From SLRI01 sp964393275 (GTDB lineage: Bacteria; Pseudomonadota; Alphaproteobacteria; Geminicoccales; Geminicoccaceae): 64,000 bases of DNA. Shown here piece by piece: positions 1 through 10,839 of this stretch (position 1 is the stretch's first letter; each line of letters starts with the position of its first letter). A program made the position numbers and the translations under genes. The notes under the pieces were generated by a model, which was given only the letters and a program-made list of their open reading frames with translations, made no database searches and had not been told where the DNA came from. The stretch covers positions 1 through 64,000 of the forward strand of contig CAYMTA010000002.1 in NCBI GenBank assembly GCA_964393275.1, given 5' to 3'.

Positions 1-283
1 GGCGGTGCAGCTCGCGGCGGGCGTCGTGAATGGTGAGCTGCCACTGGCGACGGGGGGCCTCGGCGGGTGAGTATTCGAGCTTGAGCAGGTGCTGGATCAG
101 GCGCTCGATCTGGCTGAGGCAGGCATTCTTTGCGGCACGGCCCAAGTCCTCGACCTCCTCGGAGAGGTTCTCTAGGTCGAGCGGGCCGTTCCAGCGTTGC
201 CTGGCGAGCAGGCGAAGCGAAGCTGCCTGGTCCTGGGTCCACGCATAGAAGTCCTCGTCGTAGAGCTCGGCCGCGTTCTTCAT
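1..283 (-). CDS. DUF29 family protein, 3' end missing (runs off window start)
   Basis: The minus frame opens with ATG at 283 and stays open to the window edge, giving at least 94 residues. It reads ELYDEDFYAWTQDQAASLR, then LDLENLSEEVEDLG, then a helical stretch ending IQHLLKLEYSP and RQWQLTIHDARREL. This ordered set (YD-DFYAWT-Q, ENL-EE-EDLG, HLLK) is the DUF29 signature, a small helical family common in Alphaproteobacteria and Cyanobacteria. The function is unknown and the family is often present in several copies near mobile or toxin-like genes; nothing here shows a partner. Family assignment is firm, function open. Confidence 0.8.
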   Translation of the reverse strand, partial: MKNAAELYDEDFYAWTQDQAASLRLLARQRWNGPLDLENLSEEVEDLGRAAKNACLSQIERLIQHLLKLEYSPAEAPRRQWQLTIHDARRELHR

Positions 284-333
284 GGCGTGAGCTTACACGA
301 GCCGACGATTGCCACCAAGGGAATGGCCCGCCC

Positions 334-765
334 CTATCGCTCCGGCAAGGGCGCCAGCGGGCGCCCGGCAGCCGCGACCGCCTGATCCAGCACCTCCCGC
401 GCCGCGGCGCGGCCGCCCGGGTCGTAGCTGCCGTCGTACCAGACGGCGAAGGCGTGGCCCTCGACAGTGTTGCCGTCGGCGTCCTGGCCCTGTTCCGGCA
501 CGACGAAGAGGGTGAGCGAATCGAGGCCGATGACGAAGCGGAGCCAGCCGCGGTAGCCCGGAAAGGGCCGCTGCACCTCCTCGATCAGGTCCGGGCGGAT
601 GCGGGTTTCGAGCGCGGCCCTGGCGATGTCGAGGGCGTCGGCTTGCTCGATCCCGAAGGCCGGGCCGGTGATGGCGCCGGGTGGGAGCTCGGGGCTGCCG
701 GCGCAGGCCGCCAGCGGGGCGATGGCCAGCGCCACGAGCAGGAAGCGGCGCCGCTCAGGCAGCAA
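334..765 (-). CDS. small outer-membrane-type lipoprotein, unknown function
   Basis: A 143-residue protein with a positively charged N-terminus (ERRR), a hydrophobic stretch and the lipobox LAAC with Cys21, so it is probably a lipoprotein processed by signal peptidase II. The mature part is about 120 residues, rich in acidic residues and aromatics, with no motif I recognise. The start is TTG at 765, inside the last codons of the upstream enolase-superfamily gene, with GGAAAA about 8 nt before it; the 11-nt overlap suggests translational coupling. It probably belongs to the maeB-dehydratase transcript. Secretion is inferred from the lipobox; function is unknown. Confidence 0.7.
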   Translation of the reverse strand: MLPERRRFLLVALAIAPLAACAGSPELPPGAITGPAFGIEQADALDIARAALETRIRPDLIEEVQRPFPGYRGWLRFVIGLDSLTLFVVPEQGQDADGNTVEGHAFAVWYDGSYDPGGRAAAREVLDQAVAAAGRPLAPLPER

Positions 766-1843
766 GCTTTTCCAGCCCGGCCCAGTCGAACACGATCCCG
801 TGGCCCGGCCGGTCGGGTGCCACAGCCCGGCCGTCCTCCAGCACGAGCGGGTGCTCGATGTAGCGCTCGAGGCCGAAGCCGTGGGCTTCGAGGTATTGAC
901 CGTTGGGGCAGGCTGCCAGGAGGTGGACGGTGACGTCGTGGGCGCCGTGGCTGGTGACGGGCAGGTTGAAGGCCTCGGCGAGGTGGGCGATCTTCATGAA
1001 GGGCGTGACGCCGCCGCAATTGGTGACGTCGGGCTCGGGGAAGGTGACGCCGCCGGACGCGATCAGGTGACGGAAGTCCCATAGCGTGCGGAGGTTCTCG
1101 CCCGTGGCGATGGGCACACCGCCCTCGCGGACGACGCGGGCATGGCCGGCCATGTCGTCGGGCGGCAGTGGCTCCTCGAGCCAGGTCAGATCGTAGGGCC
1201 GGAAGGCGCGGGCGGCGCGGATCGCCTGGTCGGCGGTCCATTTCATGTTGGCGTCGACCATGAGCGGGAAGCCGTCGCCGAGGTGCGCGCGCATGGCGGC
1301 GATGCGGTCGACGTCCTCGGCCAGCCGGGCCCGGCCGACCTTCATCTTGATGGCGCGAAAGCCGCGCGCGAGATTGCCCTCGGTCTGCTTCAGGAGATCG
1401 TCGGTCGAGAGGTCGAGATCGATGCCGCCGGCATAGCAGGTGACGCGCGGGTCGTGGCCGCCCAGCAGCTTCCACAAGGGCAGGCCGGCGCGCCTCGCCT
1501 TCAGGTCCCAAAGGGCCATGTCGAAGGCGGAGAGGGCGAGGACGGTGGGTCCCCCCCTTCCGCCATAGTGCAGCGCCCACCAGAGCTTTTGCCAGAGCGC
1601 TTCGATCCGGTCGGCATCCTCGCCCAGGGTCAGCTCGACGATCTCGCGGGCGAGCGTGTCCATGACCGCACCGCCGTTGCGGCCGACCGTGTAGGTGTAG
1701 CCCACCCCCTCCGCCCCCTCGGCGTCGGTGAGGCGGACGGTGACCAGCTCGAAGGCGCTCATCTCCCCGTGCGTGCTGTCGGTCAGCACCACCGGCAGGG
1801 GGATGCGGTGGTGGCCGGGCGTGACGGCGACGATCCGCGGCAT
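755..1843 (-). CDS. mandelate racemase / muconate lactonizing enzyme family, sugar-acid dehydratase-like
   Basis: A 362-residue enolase-superfamily enzyme. Visible landmarks are the KxK base pair in FRAIKMKVG, the metal ligands in MVDANMKW, WLEEPL and TGEN, the C-terminal PDVTNCGG, the catalytic His of SHGAHD and LEAHG. Enzymes of this group abstract a proton alpha to a carboxylate, using Mg2+, and dehydrate acid sugars or racemise mandelate-like acids. The overall pattern recalls L-talarate/galactarate dehydratases, but the substrate cannot be fixed from sequence. It follows maeB by 9 nt on the same strand and overlaps the lipoprotein gene, so the three are probably co-transcribed. A cytoplasmic role in sugar-acid catabolism is inferred. 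Confidence 0.9.
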   Translation of the reverse strand: MPRIVAVTPGHHRIPLPVVLTDSTHGEMSAFELVTVRLTDAEGAEGVGYTYTVGRNGGAVMDTLAREIVELTLGEDADRIEALWQKLWWALHYGGRGGPTVLALSAFDMALWDLKARRAGLPLWKLLGGHDPRVTCYAGGIDLDLSTDDLLKQTEGNLARGFRAIKMKVGRARLAEDVDRIAAMRAHLGDGFPLMVDANMKWTADQAIRAARAFRPYDLTWLEEPLPPDDMAGHARVVREGGVPIATGENLRTLWDFRHLIASGGVTFPEPDVTNCGGVTPFMKIAHLAEAFNLPVTSHGAHDVTVHLLAACPNGQYLEAHGFGLERYIEHPLVLEDGRAVAPDRPGHGIVFDWAGLEKLAA

Positions 1844-1852
1844 GACGGGCGC

Positions 1853-4240
<2,388 letters not shown>

Positions 4241-4413
4241 GTCCGTCGCCTTCCCCGCTTGGGTTGCTCGTGCCGGCACCGCCGGCACGCTGACCGTGCG
4301 CCAGATAACGCGCTTCCGGCGCCCCTCACAAGTGGCAGTGCGCGGGGCACGGTTGCAGGACGCCGCGACGGCACCATTTCAGGGTCGGTTGGCTCTGGCT
4401 CGGATGACCATCG

Positions 4414-5331
4414 ATGAACGCAGTGCGCACCGGCATTCTGCTCGCCGCGATGACCGGACTCTTTCTCGCCGTGGGCTTCGTCCTCGGCGGCGAGGGCGGG
4501 CTTCTGATCGCGCTCCTCCTGGCGCTCGGCATGAACTTCTTCGCCTACTGGAACTCGGCCAGCATGGTGCTGCGCATGCACAATGCGCGGGTCGTCACGC
4601 GCGCCTCGGCGCCGGACTATTATGGCCTGGTCGAGACCCTCGCGAAGCGCGCCGGGCTGCCGATGCCGCAGGTCTACGTGATCGAGACCGACCAGCCCAA
4701 TGCCTTCGCCACCGGCCGGAGCCCGGACCACGCCGCGGTGGCGGCGACCTCCGGCCTCCTGCGCAGCCTGAGCCACGAGGAGCTCGCCGGCGTGCTGGCG
4801 CACGAGCTCGCCCACATCAAGAACCGCGACACGCTGACCATGACGGTGGCCGCGACCATCGCCGGGGCGATCGGCTTCCTCGCCAACTTCGCCTTCCTCT
4901 TCGGCGGCCGGGGCGAGGACCGGCCCAACCCGATCGCGATGATCCTGGTCATGATCCTGGCCCCCCTGGCGGCCGGGCTCGTGCAAATGGCGATCTCGCG
5001 CACGCGCGAGTACTCGGCCGACCGCGACGGGGCCGCGATCTGCGGCCAGCCACGCTGGCTCGCCAGCGCGCTCATGAAGATCGAGCGGCTCGCCCAGGGC
5101 CGGGTGATGCCCACGGCCGAGCGCAACCCGGCGAGCGCCCACCTCTTCATCATCAATCCCCTGATGAAGGGCGGGATCGGCAATCTCTTCCGCACCCATC
5201 CCTCGACCGAGGAGCGGGTTCGCCGGCTCATGGCGATGGCCGGGAGCGGTGGCGCCACGTCGGACGGCCCCCCGCCGGCAACCCGGCATGTGCGGCGCGG
5301 CGGCAGCGTGCCGAGCGCCGGGCGCGGCTGA
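4414..5331 (+). CDS. htpX: HtpX-family membrane zinc metalloprotease (M48B)
   Basis: A 305-residue protein with two N-terminal membrane segments (about residues 5-45), the zinc motif HELAH with His130, Glu131 and His134, two more hydrophobic segments (about 145-195) and the third ligand region TREYSADRDG (Glu199). This is the HtpX layout: an inner-membrane protease with the active site in the cytoplasm that degrades damaged membrane proteins. The C-terminal 40 residues are Gly/Ser/Pro/Arg rich and probably disordered. The gene is divergent from maeB (173 bp between) and convergent with the MscS gene, with 18 bp between the stops. In other bacteria htpX belongs to the heat-shock or envelope-stress response; no promoter motif was identified here. 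Confidence 0.9.
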   Translation: MNAVRTGILLAAMTGLFLAVGFVLGGEGGLLIALLLALGMNFFAYWNSASMVLRMHNARVVTRASAPDYYGLVETLAKRAGLPMPQVYVIETDQPNAFATGRSPDHAAVAATSGLLRSLSHEELAGVLAHELAHIKNRDTLTMTVAATIAGAIGFLANFAFLFGGRGEDRPNPIAMILVMILAPLAAGLVQMAISRTREYSADRDGAAICGQPRWLASALMKIERLAQGRVMPTAERNPASAHLFIINPLMKGGIGNLFRTHPSTEERVRRLMAMAGSGGATSDGPPPATRHVRRGGSVPSAGRG

Positions 5332-5349
5332 GGGCCCCGCACCCTCTGC

Positions 5350-7626
5350 TCAGGCCGCGGCGCCGGGCGGCTGCAGGGCGCTGGCGGCGGCCTGGGCGAG
5401 GCGGGCGCGCTCCGCGGCGGTCATCCCCTCGCCCTCGGCCACCTGCACCGTGACCCTTCGGTCGGCGAAGCGGATGCCGGCCTCCGCGAACGCGCGCTGC
5501 ACGGCGCTGTAGATCTCGCGCCGGGCGACGAACTGCTTGCCGGGCTTCGCCATGAACTTGCCGCGGATGACGAGCGCGCTGTCGTCGAGCGTGATCACGC
5601 CCTGCGACTTGAACGGCTCGATGAAGTCGGGGCCGAGGTCGGGGTTGGCCAGCAGGTCCTGGCCGATCTGCTTGAAGATCTTGCGCACCCGGTCCGGGTC
5701 GGTGTCGAACGGCACGCGGAACTCCAGCTTCATGATGACCCAGTCGCGGCTGTAGTTGGTGAGCTGGCGGATCTCGCCGAACGGCACGGTGTGCAGCGGG
5801 CCGCGATGGTGGCGCAGGCGGAAGGAGCGAACCGAGATCTTCTCGACCGTGCCCTTGACGCTGCCGACATCGACATACTCGCCGACCCGAAACGCGTCAT
5901 CGAGCAGGAAGAAGGCGCCGGAGACGACATCGCGCACCAGCGTCTGGGCGCCGAAGCCGACGGCGATGCCGACCACGCCGGCGCCGGCGAGCAGCGGGCC
6001 GATATCGACGCCGAGGGCGGAGAGCGTGATCATCACCGTGATGACGCCGATGGTGATCTGGATGGCGCGCTTGACCAGAGGCAGGAGTGTCGCGAGGCGG
6101 CTCGCCCCGCTGCCGCCCATGTCGCCATGCTCGCCGGCCGCGGTCGGGGCGGCCTCGCTGGAGATCCGCCGGTCGATGGCGATCCGGGCGAATTCCCACC
6201 CCAGATAGGCCGCGAACCAGGCGAAGCCGATATCGACCAGGGCGTCGCTGATCCGGTCGCCGACCCCGGCGGTGGCGGCGGCGCGCAGGTCCACCGACCA
6301 GACCCGGGCGAGGACGAGCAGGCTCGTGATCCAGAGCAGGATGCGGGCGGCGCGGATCACCACGGTGGCGACCGTGCCGCCGGCATCGGCCGCCTCGCCC
6401 CCATAGCGGCGGCGGTAGACGGCGCTGCGCTCGAGGACGGCGTCGACATAGGGAACCAGCACCAGCATGGCGATGGTGACGAGGCCGGCCGCCGGCGGCA
6501 GCATGACGCCGAGCAGGCTGGACACGGTGTAGAGCACGAAGATCAGGAGGGCGGTCGCGGCCGTCAGCGTCGGCGTCAGCCCGGCCATGAGGCGGCGCAC
6601 CGGGCTCGAGACATCGAAGACGAGGATCGCGGCCGAGAGCGCCTGCCGGCCCCTGAGTGCTGCATAGATCACAGCGGCGACCAGTGCTGCACCGGTCACG
6701 TTCAAGAGCAGGTCGTGCTCGGCCCCGGGCTCGCCGAGCAGGGCCAGGAGGGCCGTGCCGACGAAGCCGAACGTGCCGATCGCCACAATCACCTTCATCC
6801 AGCGGTGGAGGAAGGCCGCGTCGGCATCGGACATGTCGTTCATCCGGTGCCGCTTGGTGCCGGGATTGAGGAGGAAATGCGAGAACGCCACGAGGACCCG
6901 AAAGGCGACGAGCGCCCCGAGCAGGCCCAGGGCCACGGCCCGGGTCGGGCCGTGCGGCTGGGTCAAGGCGAAGAGCGCCACCAGCGCCACGGCGGCGAAG
7001 ACCAAAAGGGCCACGAGGTCGAGCGCCAGCATGCCGAAGAGATGCAGGCTGCGGTTGAGCAGGTCCTGCGTTCGGGCCTCCGACGCCACCAGCCGGGCGC
7101 GCGTGCCCGCCAGCCGGCGGCGGGTCAAGGCCTCGGCCAAGAAGGCCACCGCCAGCGTCAGGGCGAAGCCGGCGACGACCAGGAGGAGTGTTCCGGTCGA
7201 GCGCCCGTCGTGAAACCGGTGCCAGGCCGTTCTGAACGCATCGGGCACGTCGTCGACGGCGGCGAGCAGCTCGCCCAGGCGCGCCCGCACCAGGGACGAC
7301 CGATCGGTGAACGAGCCGATCATGCCGGCCGTGTCGACGGGTGCCGCGTCGCCGGAAGCCGTCGGGACCGCCAGCCGCTCGAGCAGCAGCGAGCGCACCT
7401 CGCGGTCGCTGAGCCGGGCGACGAGGGCCGCGGCCGCCTCGGGCGAGAGATCGCCCGCCGGCGTCTCGAGCGCCGCGGCCACCGCGGCGCTGTCGGCGTC
7501 GGCCGCCGGCTGGGCCCGCGCCGGTGCCGCGAGCATGGCAAGGAGCAGGGCCAGCAGCAGCAATGCCGGCAGCAACCGGGTGACGAGCCGCTCGCCGGGT
7601 GCCGCGTTCACTGCCCTTGTCCGCAT
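5350..7626 (-). CDS. large MscS-family mechanosensitive channel
   Basis: A 758-residue protein from the ATG at 7626, which has AGGGA 8 nt upstream and begins just before a clear signal peptide (LLPALLLLALLLAMLAAPARA). An in-frame ATG at 7671 lacks a ribosome site. A periplasmic domain of about 150 residues is followed by about ten hydrophobic segments. The MscS core (about residues 520-735) contains the pore helix GIAVGFGAQTLVRDVVSG and the beta domain with VGEYVDVG and TVEKISVR. Large channels of this class (MscK/YbdG-like) release solutes on hypo-osmotic shock. The long N-terminal membrane extension may add sensing or lipid contacts. It is a single gene facing htpX. Confidence 0.9.
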   Translation of the reverse strand: MRTRAVNAAPGERLVTRLLPALLLLALLLAMLAAPARAQPAADADSAAVAAALETPAGDLSPEAAAALVARLSDREVRSLLLERLAVPTASGDAAPVDTAGMIGSFTDRSSLVRARLGELLAAVDDVPDAFRTAWHRFHDGRSTGTLLLVVAGFALTLAVAFLAEALTRRRLAGTRARLVASEARTQDLLNRSLHLFGMLALDLVALLVFAAVALVALFALTQPHGPTRAVALGLLGALVAFRVLVAFSHFLLNPGTKRHRMNDMSDADAAFLHRWMKVIVAIGTFGFVGTALLALLGEPGAEHDLLLNVTGAALVAAVIYAALRGRQALSAAILVFDVSSPVRRLMAGLTPTLTAATALLIFVLYTVSSLLGVMLPPAAGLVTIAMLVLVPYVDAVLERSAVYRRRYGGEAADAGGTVATVVIRAARILLWITSLLVLARVWSVDLRAAATAGVGDRISDALVDIGFAWFAAYLGWEFARIAIDRRISSEAAPTAAGEHGDMGGSGASRLATLLPLVKRAIQITIGVITVMITLSALGVDIGPLLAGAGVVGIAVGFGAQTLVRDVVSGAFFLLDDAFRVGEYVDVGSVKGTVEKISVRSFRLRHHRGPLHTVPFGEIRQLTNYSRDWVIMKLEFRVPFDTDPDRVRKIFKQIGQDLLANPDLGPDFIEPFKSQGVITLDDSALVIRGKFMAKPGKQFVARREIYSAVQRAFAEAGIRFADRRVTVQVAEGEGMTAAERARLAQAAASALQPPGAAA

Positions 7627-7841
7627 CCTCGCGTCCCTGCTCACCGCCTTCGATCGATTGCCCCGAATCATGACGGCATTGTCGCCGGCCGGCAATGCTG
7701 GCCGGGCTGGCCGGCGCTGCTCGAATGAGGATTGCGGCCCCGCTCGGTCGTCGCCTATTCTGCCCCTTTGACAGCAGTTTCGAGGCCCTCGAGCCCACCT
7801 GCGAAGCAAGAACGACAGCCAGGGGCTGCGGGAGGTGCGGA

Positions 7842-8135
7842 ATGTGCCAGATCTACGCAAGCATCGCGCCGGAGTCGTGCGAGCCGGTCACCCGCTCGGT
7901 GCGGCTGCACGGCCAGGTGACCTCGATCCGGCTCGAGGCGCGGTTCTGGGAGATCATCGACAGCATGGCGGCGGCCCAGGGCATGAGCACGCCCCGCTTC
8001 GTGACGACGCTGCATGACGAGGTCCTGGAGCTGCGCGGCGAGGTCGGCAACTTCACCTCGCTCCTGCGGGTCGTCTGCACGGTTCATCTGACCGCCACCG
8101 CCGGGGCGGTGCCTGAGCCTGTAGTAGCCGAATAA
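7842..8135 (+). CDS. ribbon-helix-helix domain protein (RHH_4 type)
   Basis: 97 residues starting at the ATG at 7842, with GGGAGG 7 nt upstream. The sequence VTRSVRLHGQVTSIRLEARF, then FWEIIDSMAAAQGMSTPRF and LHDEVLELRGEVGNFTSLLR is the pattern of a small alphaproteobacterial family with one ribbon-helix-helix fold: a beta strand with alternating basic residues followed by two helices. Such folds usually bind DNA as dimers, but members of this family are largely uncharacterised. It lies divergent from the MscS gene and just upstream of a glyoxalase. A DNA-binding role is inferred from the fold; targets are unknown. Confidence 0.85.
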   Translation: MCQIYASIAPESCEPVTRSVRLHGQVTSIRLEARFWEIIDSMAAAQGMSTPRFVTTLHDEVLELRGEVGNFTSLLRVVCTVHLTATAGAVPEPVVAE

Positions 8136-8191
8136 TACCCCCTCGCCGGCGAACGCTCTAGAATTGCTCCAGGCGTCCGAGGGAGGAGAAA

Positions 8192-8587
8192 ATGGCCAAG
8201 CCCATTCACGTCATGGTGCGGGTGCTCGAGCTCGACCGCTCGATCGCGTTCTACGAGAAGGCCCTGGGGCTGGGGGTCGCCGACCGCTTCGATTTCGAGA
8301 CCTTCACCCTCGTCTACCTGCGCGGCCCCGAGGCCGATTTCGAGGTCGAGCTGACCCTGAACAAGGATCGGACCGAGCCCTACGCGCTGGGCGACGGCTA
8401 CGGCCATGTCGCCTTCTGCGTCGACGATCTCGAGGCCGAGCACAAGCGCTGCGCCGATCTCGGGCTCGAGCCCGGCAAGATCGTCGCGTTCGACCGCGAC
8501 GGTGCCTTGATGGCCCGCTTCTTCTTCCTCACCGACCCCGACGGCTATCGGATCGAGGTCCTGCAGAGGCACGGGCGCTACCGCTGA
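8192..8587 (+). CDS. gloA: VOC-family lactoylglutathione lyase-like protein (glyoxalase I)
   Basis: 131 residues, the normal length for a single-module bacterial glyoxalase I. Possible metal ligands sit at family positions: His6 (IHVMVRV), Glu53 (FEVELTLN), His72 (YGHVAFCVDD) and Glu122 (YRIEVLQR), close to E. coli GlxI spacing. Glyoxalase I isomerises the methylglyoxal-glutathione hemithioacetal to S-lactoylglutathione in the cytoplasm. GGGAGGAG precedes the ATG. The three next genes are on the same strand, and the short gap to the Tat-signal subunit suggests a shared transcript. The reaction is likely but other VOC activities cannot be excluded. Confidence 0.85.
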   Translation: MAKPIHVMVRVLELDRSIAFYEKALGLGVADRFDFETFTLVYLRGPEADFEVELTLNKDRTEPYALGDGYGHVAFCVDDLEAEHKRCADLGLEPGKIVAFDRDGALMARFFFLTDPDGYRIEVLQRHGRYR

Positions 8588-8622
8588 ACGACGGTGGCTG
8601 GAAAAAAGGGAGCAAGCAGCCA

Positions 8623-9195
8623 ATGACCAAGATGATTCTCGACCGCCGCCGGTTTCTCCGGCGAACCGGCCAGGCGATGCTGGTGGTCGGCACCGCGGGC
8701 ACCGTGATGTTCACCGATGCGGAGCGATCCTGGGCCATGACCCTGGATCATCTGGACGGGCACGCGGCCGAGACGCTGCTCGCCATGAGCCGCACCCTCT
8801 ACCCCCACGACGCGCTGGGCGACATGTACTACGCGGTGGTGGTCGAGGCGCTGGATGGCGAGGCCGGCGGCGACCCCGCGACAGCATCCCTGCTGGCCGA
8901 CGGCATCGGCCGCCTGGACGCCGCCCTCGGCCTGCCCTTCACGTCGCTCTCGCCGGGCAGCCAGACCGAGGTCCTGGCGGCGATGCAGGCCGACCCGTTC
9001 TTCCAGAAGGTGCGGGGTGCCGTGGTCTTCCACTTCTACAACAACCCGCTGGTCTGGCGGCAATTCGGCTACGAGGGCGCCTCCTACGAGTATGGCGGCT
9101 ATGTCTGGCGCGGCTTTCAGGATGCCGGCTGGCTGATCGAGCCGGACCTCGAGGCGAGCCCGGCGGTCGCTTACGGGGAGGGAGTCCAGCCATGA
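8623..9195 (+). CDS. gluconate 2-dehydrogenase subunit 3-like protein with Tat signal
   Basis: 190 residues beginning with a twin-arginine leader (RRRFLRRTGQAMLVVGTAG), so probably exported folded through Tat. The body (LLAMSRTLYPHD...LGDMYY, later FHFYNNPLVWRQFGYEGAS) matches the small subunit that accompanies membrane-bound GMC sugar and alcohol dehydrogenases. This subunit usually helps export and maturation of the flavoprotein, which lacks its own signal. ATG at 8623 follows GGGAGC. Its stop overlaps the ATG of the flavoprotein (ATGA at 9192-9195), the usual arrangement for coupled subunits. Role inferred from family and gene order. Confidence 0.85.
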   Translation: MTKMILDRRRFLRRTGQAMLVVGTAGTVMFTDAERSWAMTLDHLDGHAAETLLAMSRTLYPHDALGDMYYAVVVEALDGEAGGDPATASLLADGIGRLDAALGLPFTSLSPGSQTEVLAAMQADPFFQKVRGAVVFHFYNNPLVWRQFGYEGASYEYGGYVWRGFQDAGWLIEPDLEASPAVAYGEGVQP

Positions 9196-10760
9196 CCACC
9201 TACGATCTCGCCGACGACAGCGTCGTCGTCATCGTCGGCTCCGGTGCCGGCGGCGGCACGCTCGCCAACGAGCTGGCGCAGAAGGGCATCGACGTGGTGC
9301 TGCTCGAGGCCGGCGCGGAGCAGAGCATCGAGAGCTTCGTCAACGACGAATGGGCGAGCTTCAGCCAGCTCGCCTGGCTGGACCCGCGCACCACCTCCGG
9401 CTCCTGGCGGGTGGCCCGCGACTTCCCGGGCCTGCCGGCCTGGATCTGCAAGACGGTGGGCGGCACGACCACCCATTGGGCCGGCGCCTCGCTGCGCCTC
9501 CAGGAGCACGAGCTGAAGGCCAGGACCCACTACGGCGACATCGCCGGTGCCGCCCTGCTCGACTGGCCGATCACGCTCGCCGACCTCGAGCCCTACTACG
9601 CCAAGGCCGAGGACAAGATGGGTGTCACCCGCACCAACGGCATTCCCGGCCTGCCCGGCAACAACAACTTCAAGGTGCTGTGGAACGGCGCCACGCGCCT
9701 CGGCTACCAGAAGGTGCACACCGGCCGGATGGCGATCAACAGCGCGCCGCGCGCCGATCGCAACGCCTGCCAGCAGCTCGGCTTCTGCTTCCAGGGCTGC
9801 AAGATGGGTGCCAAGTGGTCGACGCTCTACACGGAGATCCCGGCCGCCATCGATACCGGCCACTGCGAGCTCAGGAGCCAGGCGCACGTCCTGCAGATCG
9901 AGCACGACGCGAACGGCAAGGTCTCCGGTGTCGTCTACGCCGATGCCGACGGCAACCAGCAGCGCCAGGCGGCAAGGGTGGTGTGTGTCGCCGGCAACTC
10001 GATCGAGAGCCCGCGGCTGCTCCTGAACTCCGCCTCCTCGAAGTTCCCGGACGGGCTCGCCAACAGCTCGGGCCAGGTCGGCCGCAACTACATGCGGCAC
10101 ACCACGGGCTCGGTCTATGCGGCCTTCGACCGGCCGGTCCACATGTACCGCGGCACCACCATGGCCGGCATCGTCCAGGACGAGGTCGAGCACCGGCCGG
10201 AGCGCGGCTTCGCCGGCGGCTACGAGCTCGAGACGATCTCGCTCGGCGTGCCCTTCATGGCGGCCTTCCTCGACCCCGGCGCCTGGGGCCGCTCGTTCAC
10301 CCGCAAGATGGACCAGTACTCGACCATGGCCGGGATGTGGATCGTCGGCGAGGACATGCCGCAGGCGACCAATGCCGTGACCCTGCACCCGACCACCAAG
10401 GACCAGCACGGCCTGCCGGTGCCGAACGTGCACTACGACGACCACGTCAACGACGTCGCGATGCGCGAGCACGCCTTCCGCCAGGGGCGGGCGATCTACG
10501 AGGCGGTCGGGGCCACCGACGTCTACGAGGTGCCGCCCTACCCCTCGACCCACAATCTCGGCACCAACCGGATGAGCGAGAAGCCGCGCGACGGGGTGGT
10601 CAACGGCTTCGGCCAGAGCCACGACATCGCCAATCTCTTCGTCTCGGACGGCAGCGTCTTCACCACCAGTGCTGCCGAGAACCCGACCCTGACGATCGTG
10701 ACGCTCGCCATCCGCCAGGCCGACTACATCGCCGAGCAGATGGGCCAGGGCGCCATCTGA
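9192..10760 (+). CDS. GMC-family FAD oxidoreductase (sugar/alcohol dehydrogenase large subunit)
   Basis: 522 residues. An N-terminal FAD-binding fold (VVVIVGSGAGGGTLANELA, then VVLLEAG) and GGTTTHWAG, a Cys-containing middle (QQLGFCFQGCKMGAKWS) and the C-terminal active-site block STHNLGTNRM followed by AENPTLT identify a GMC oxidoreductase of the gluconate/fructose/sorbitol dehydrogenase type. It has no signal of its own and is probably carried out by the Tat-signal subunit encoded upstream, acting in the periplasm and passing electrons to the respiratory chain. No cytochrome c subunit gene follows, so the electron acceptor is unclear. Translation is coupled to the upstream gene by ATGA. Substrate unknown. 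Confidence 0.9.
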   Translation: MTTYDLADDSVVVIVGSGAGGGTLANELAQKGIDVVLLEAGAEQSIESFVNDEWASFSQLAWLDPRTTSGSWRVARDFPGLPAWICKTVGGTTTHWAGASLRLQEHELKARTHYGDIAGAALLDWPITLADLEPYYAKAEDKMGVTRTNGIPGLPGNNNFKVLWNGATRLGYQKVHTGRMAINSAPRADRNACQQLGFCFQGCKMGAKWSTLYTEIPAAIDTGHCELRSQAHVLQIEHDANGKVSGVVYADADGNQQRQAARVVCVAGNSIESPRLLLNSASSKFPDGLANSSGQVGRNYMRHTTGSVYAAFDRPVHMYRGTTMAGIVQDEVEHRPERGFAGGYELETISLGVPFMAAFLDPGAWGRSFTRKMDQYSTMAGMWIVGEDMPQATNAVTLHPTTKDQHGLPVPNVHYDDHVNDVAMREHAFRQGRAIYEAVGATDVYEVPPYPSTHNLGTNRMSEKPRDGVVNGFGQSHDIANLFVSDGSVFTTSAAENPTLTIVTLAIRQADYIAEQMGQGAI

Positions 10761-10781
10761 GCGAGCCCCGGCGCCGACGAG

Positions 10782-10814
10782 AAAGCCCCCGGCACCGTCA
10801 GTGCCGGGGGCTTT
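10782..10814. terminator. bidirectional rho-independent terminator
   Basis: A perfect inverted repeat, AAAGCCCCCGGCAC, a 5-nt loop, GTGCCGGGGGCTTT, lies between the convergent GMC dehydrogenase and catalase genes. The A-run on one side and T-run on the other let it work in both directions. Confidence 0.9.
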
Positions 10815-10839
10815 GCCGTATCGGGTCGCGCTCGCCGCG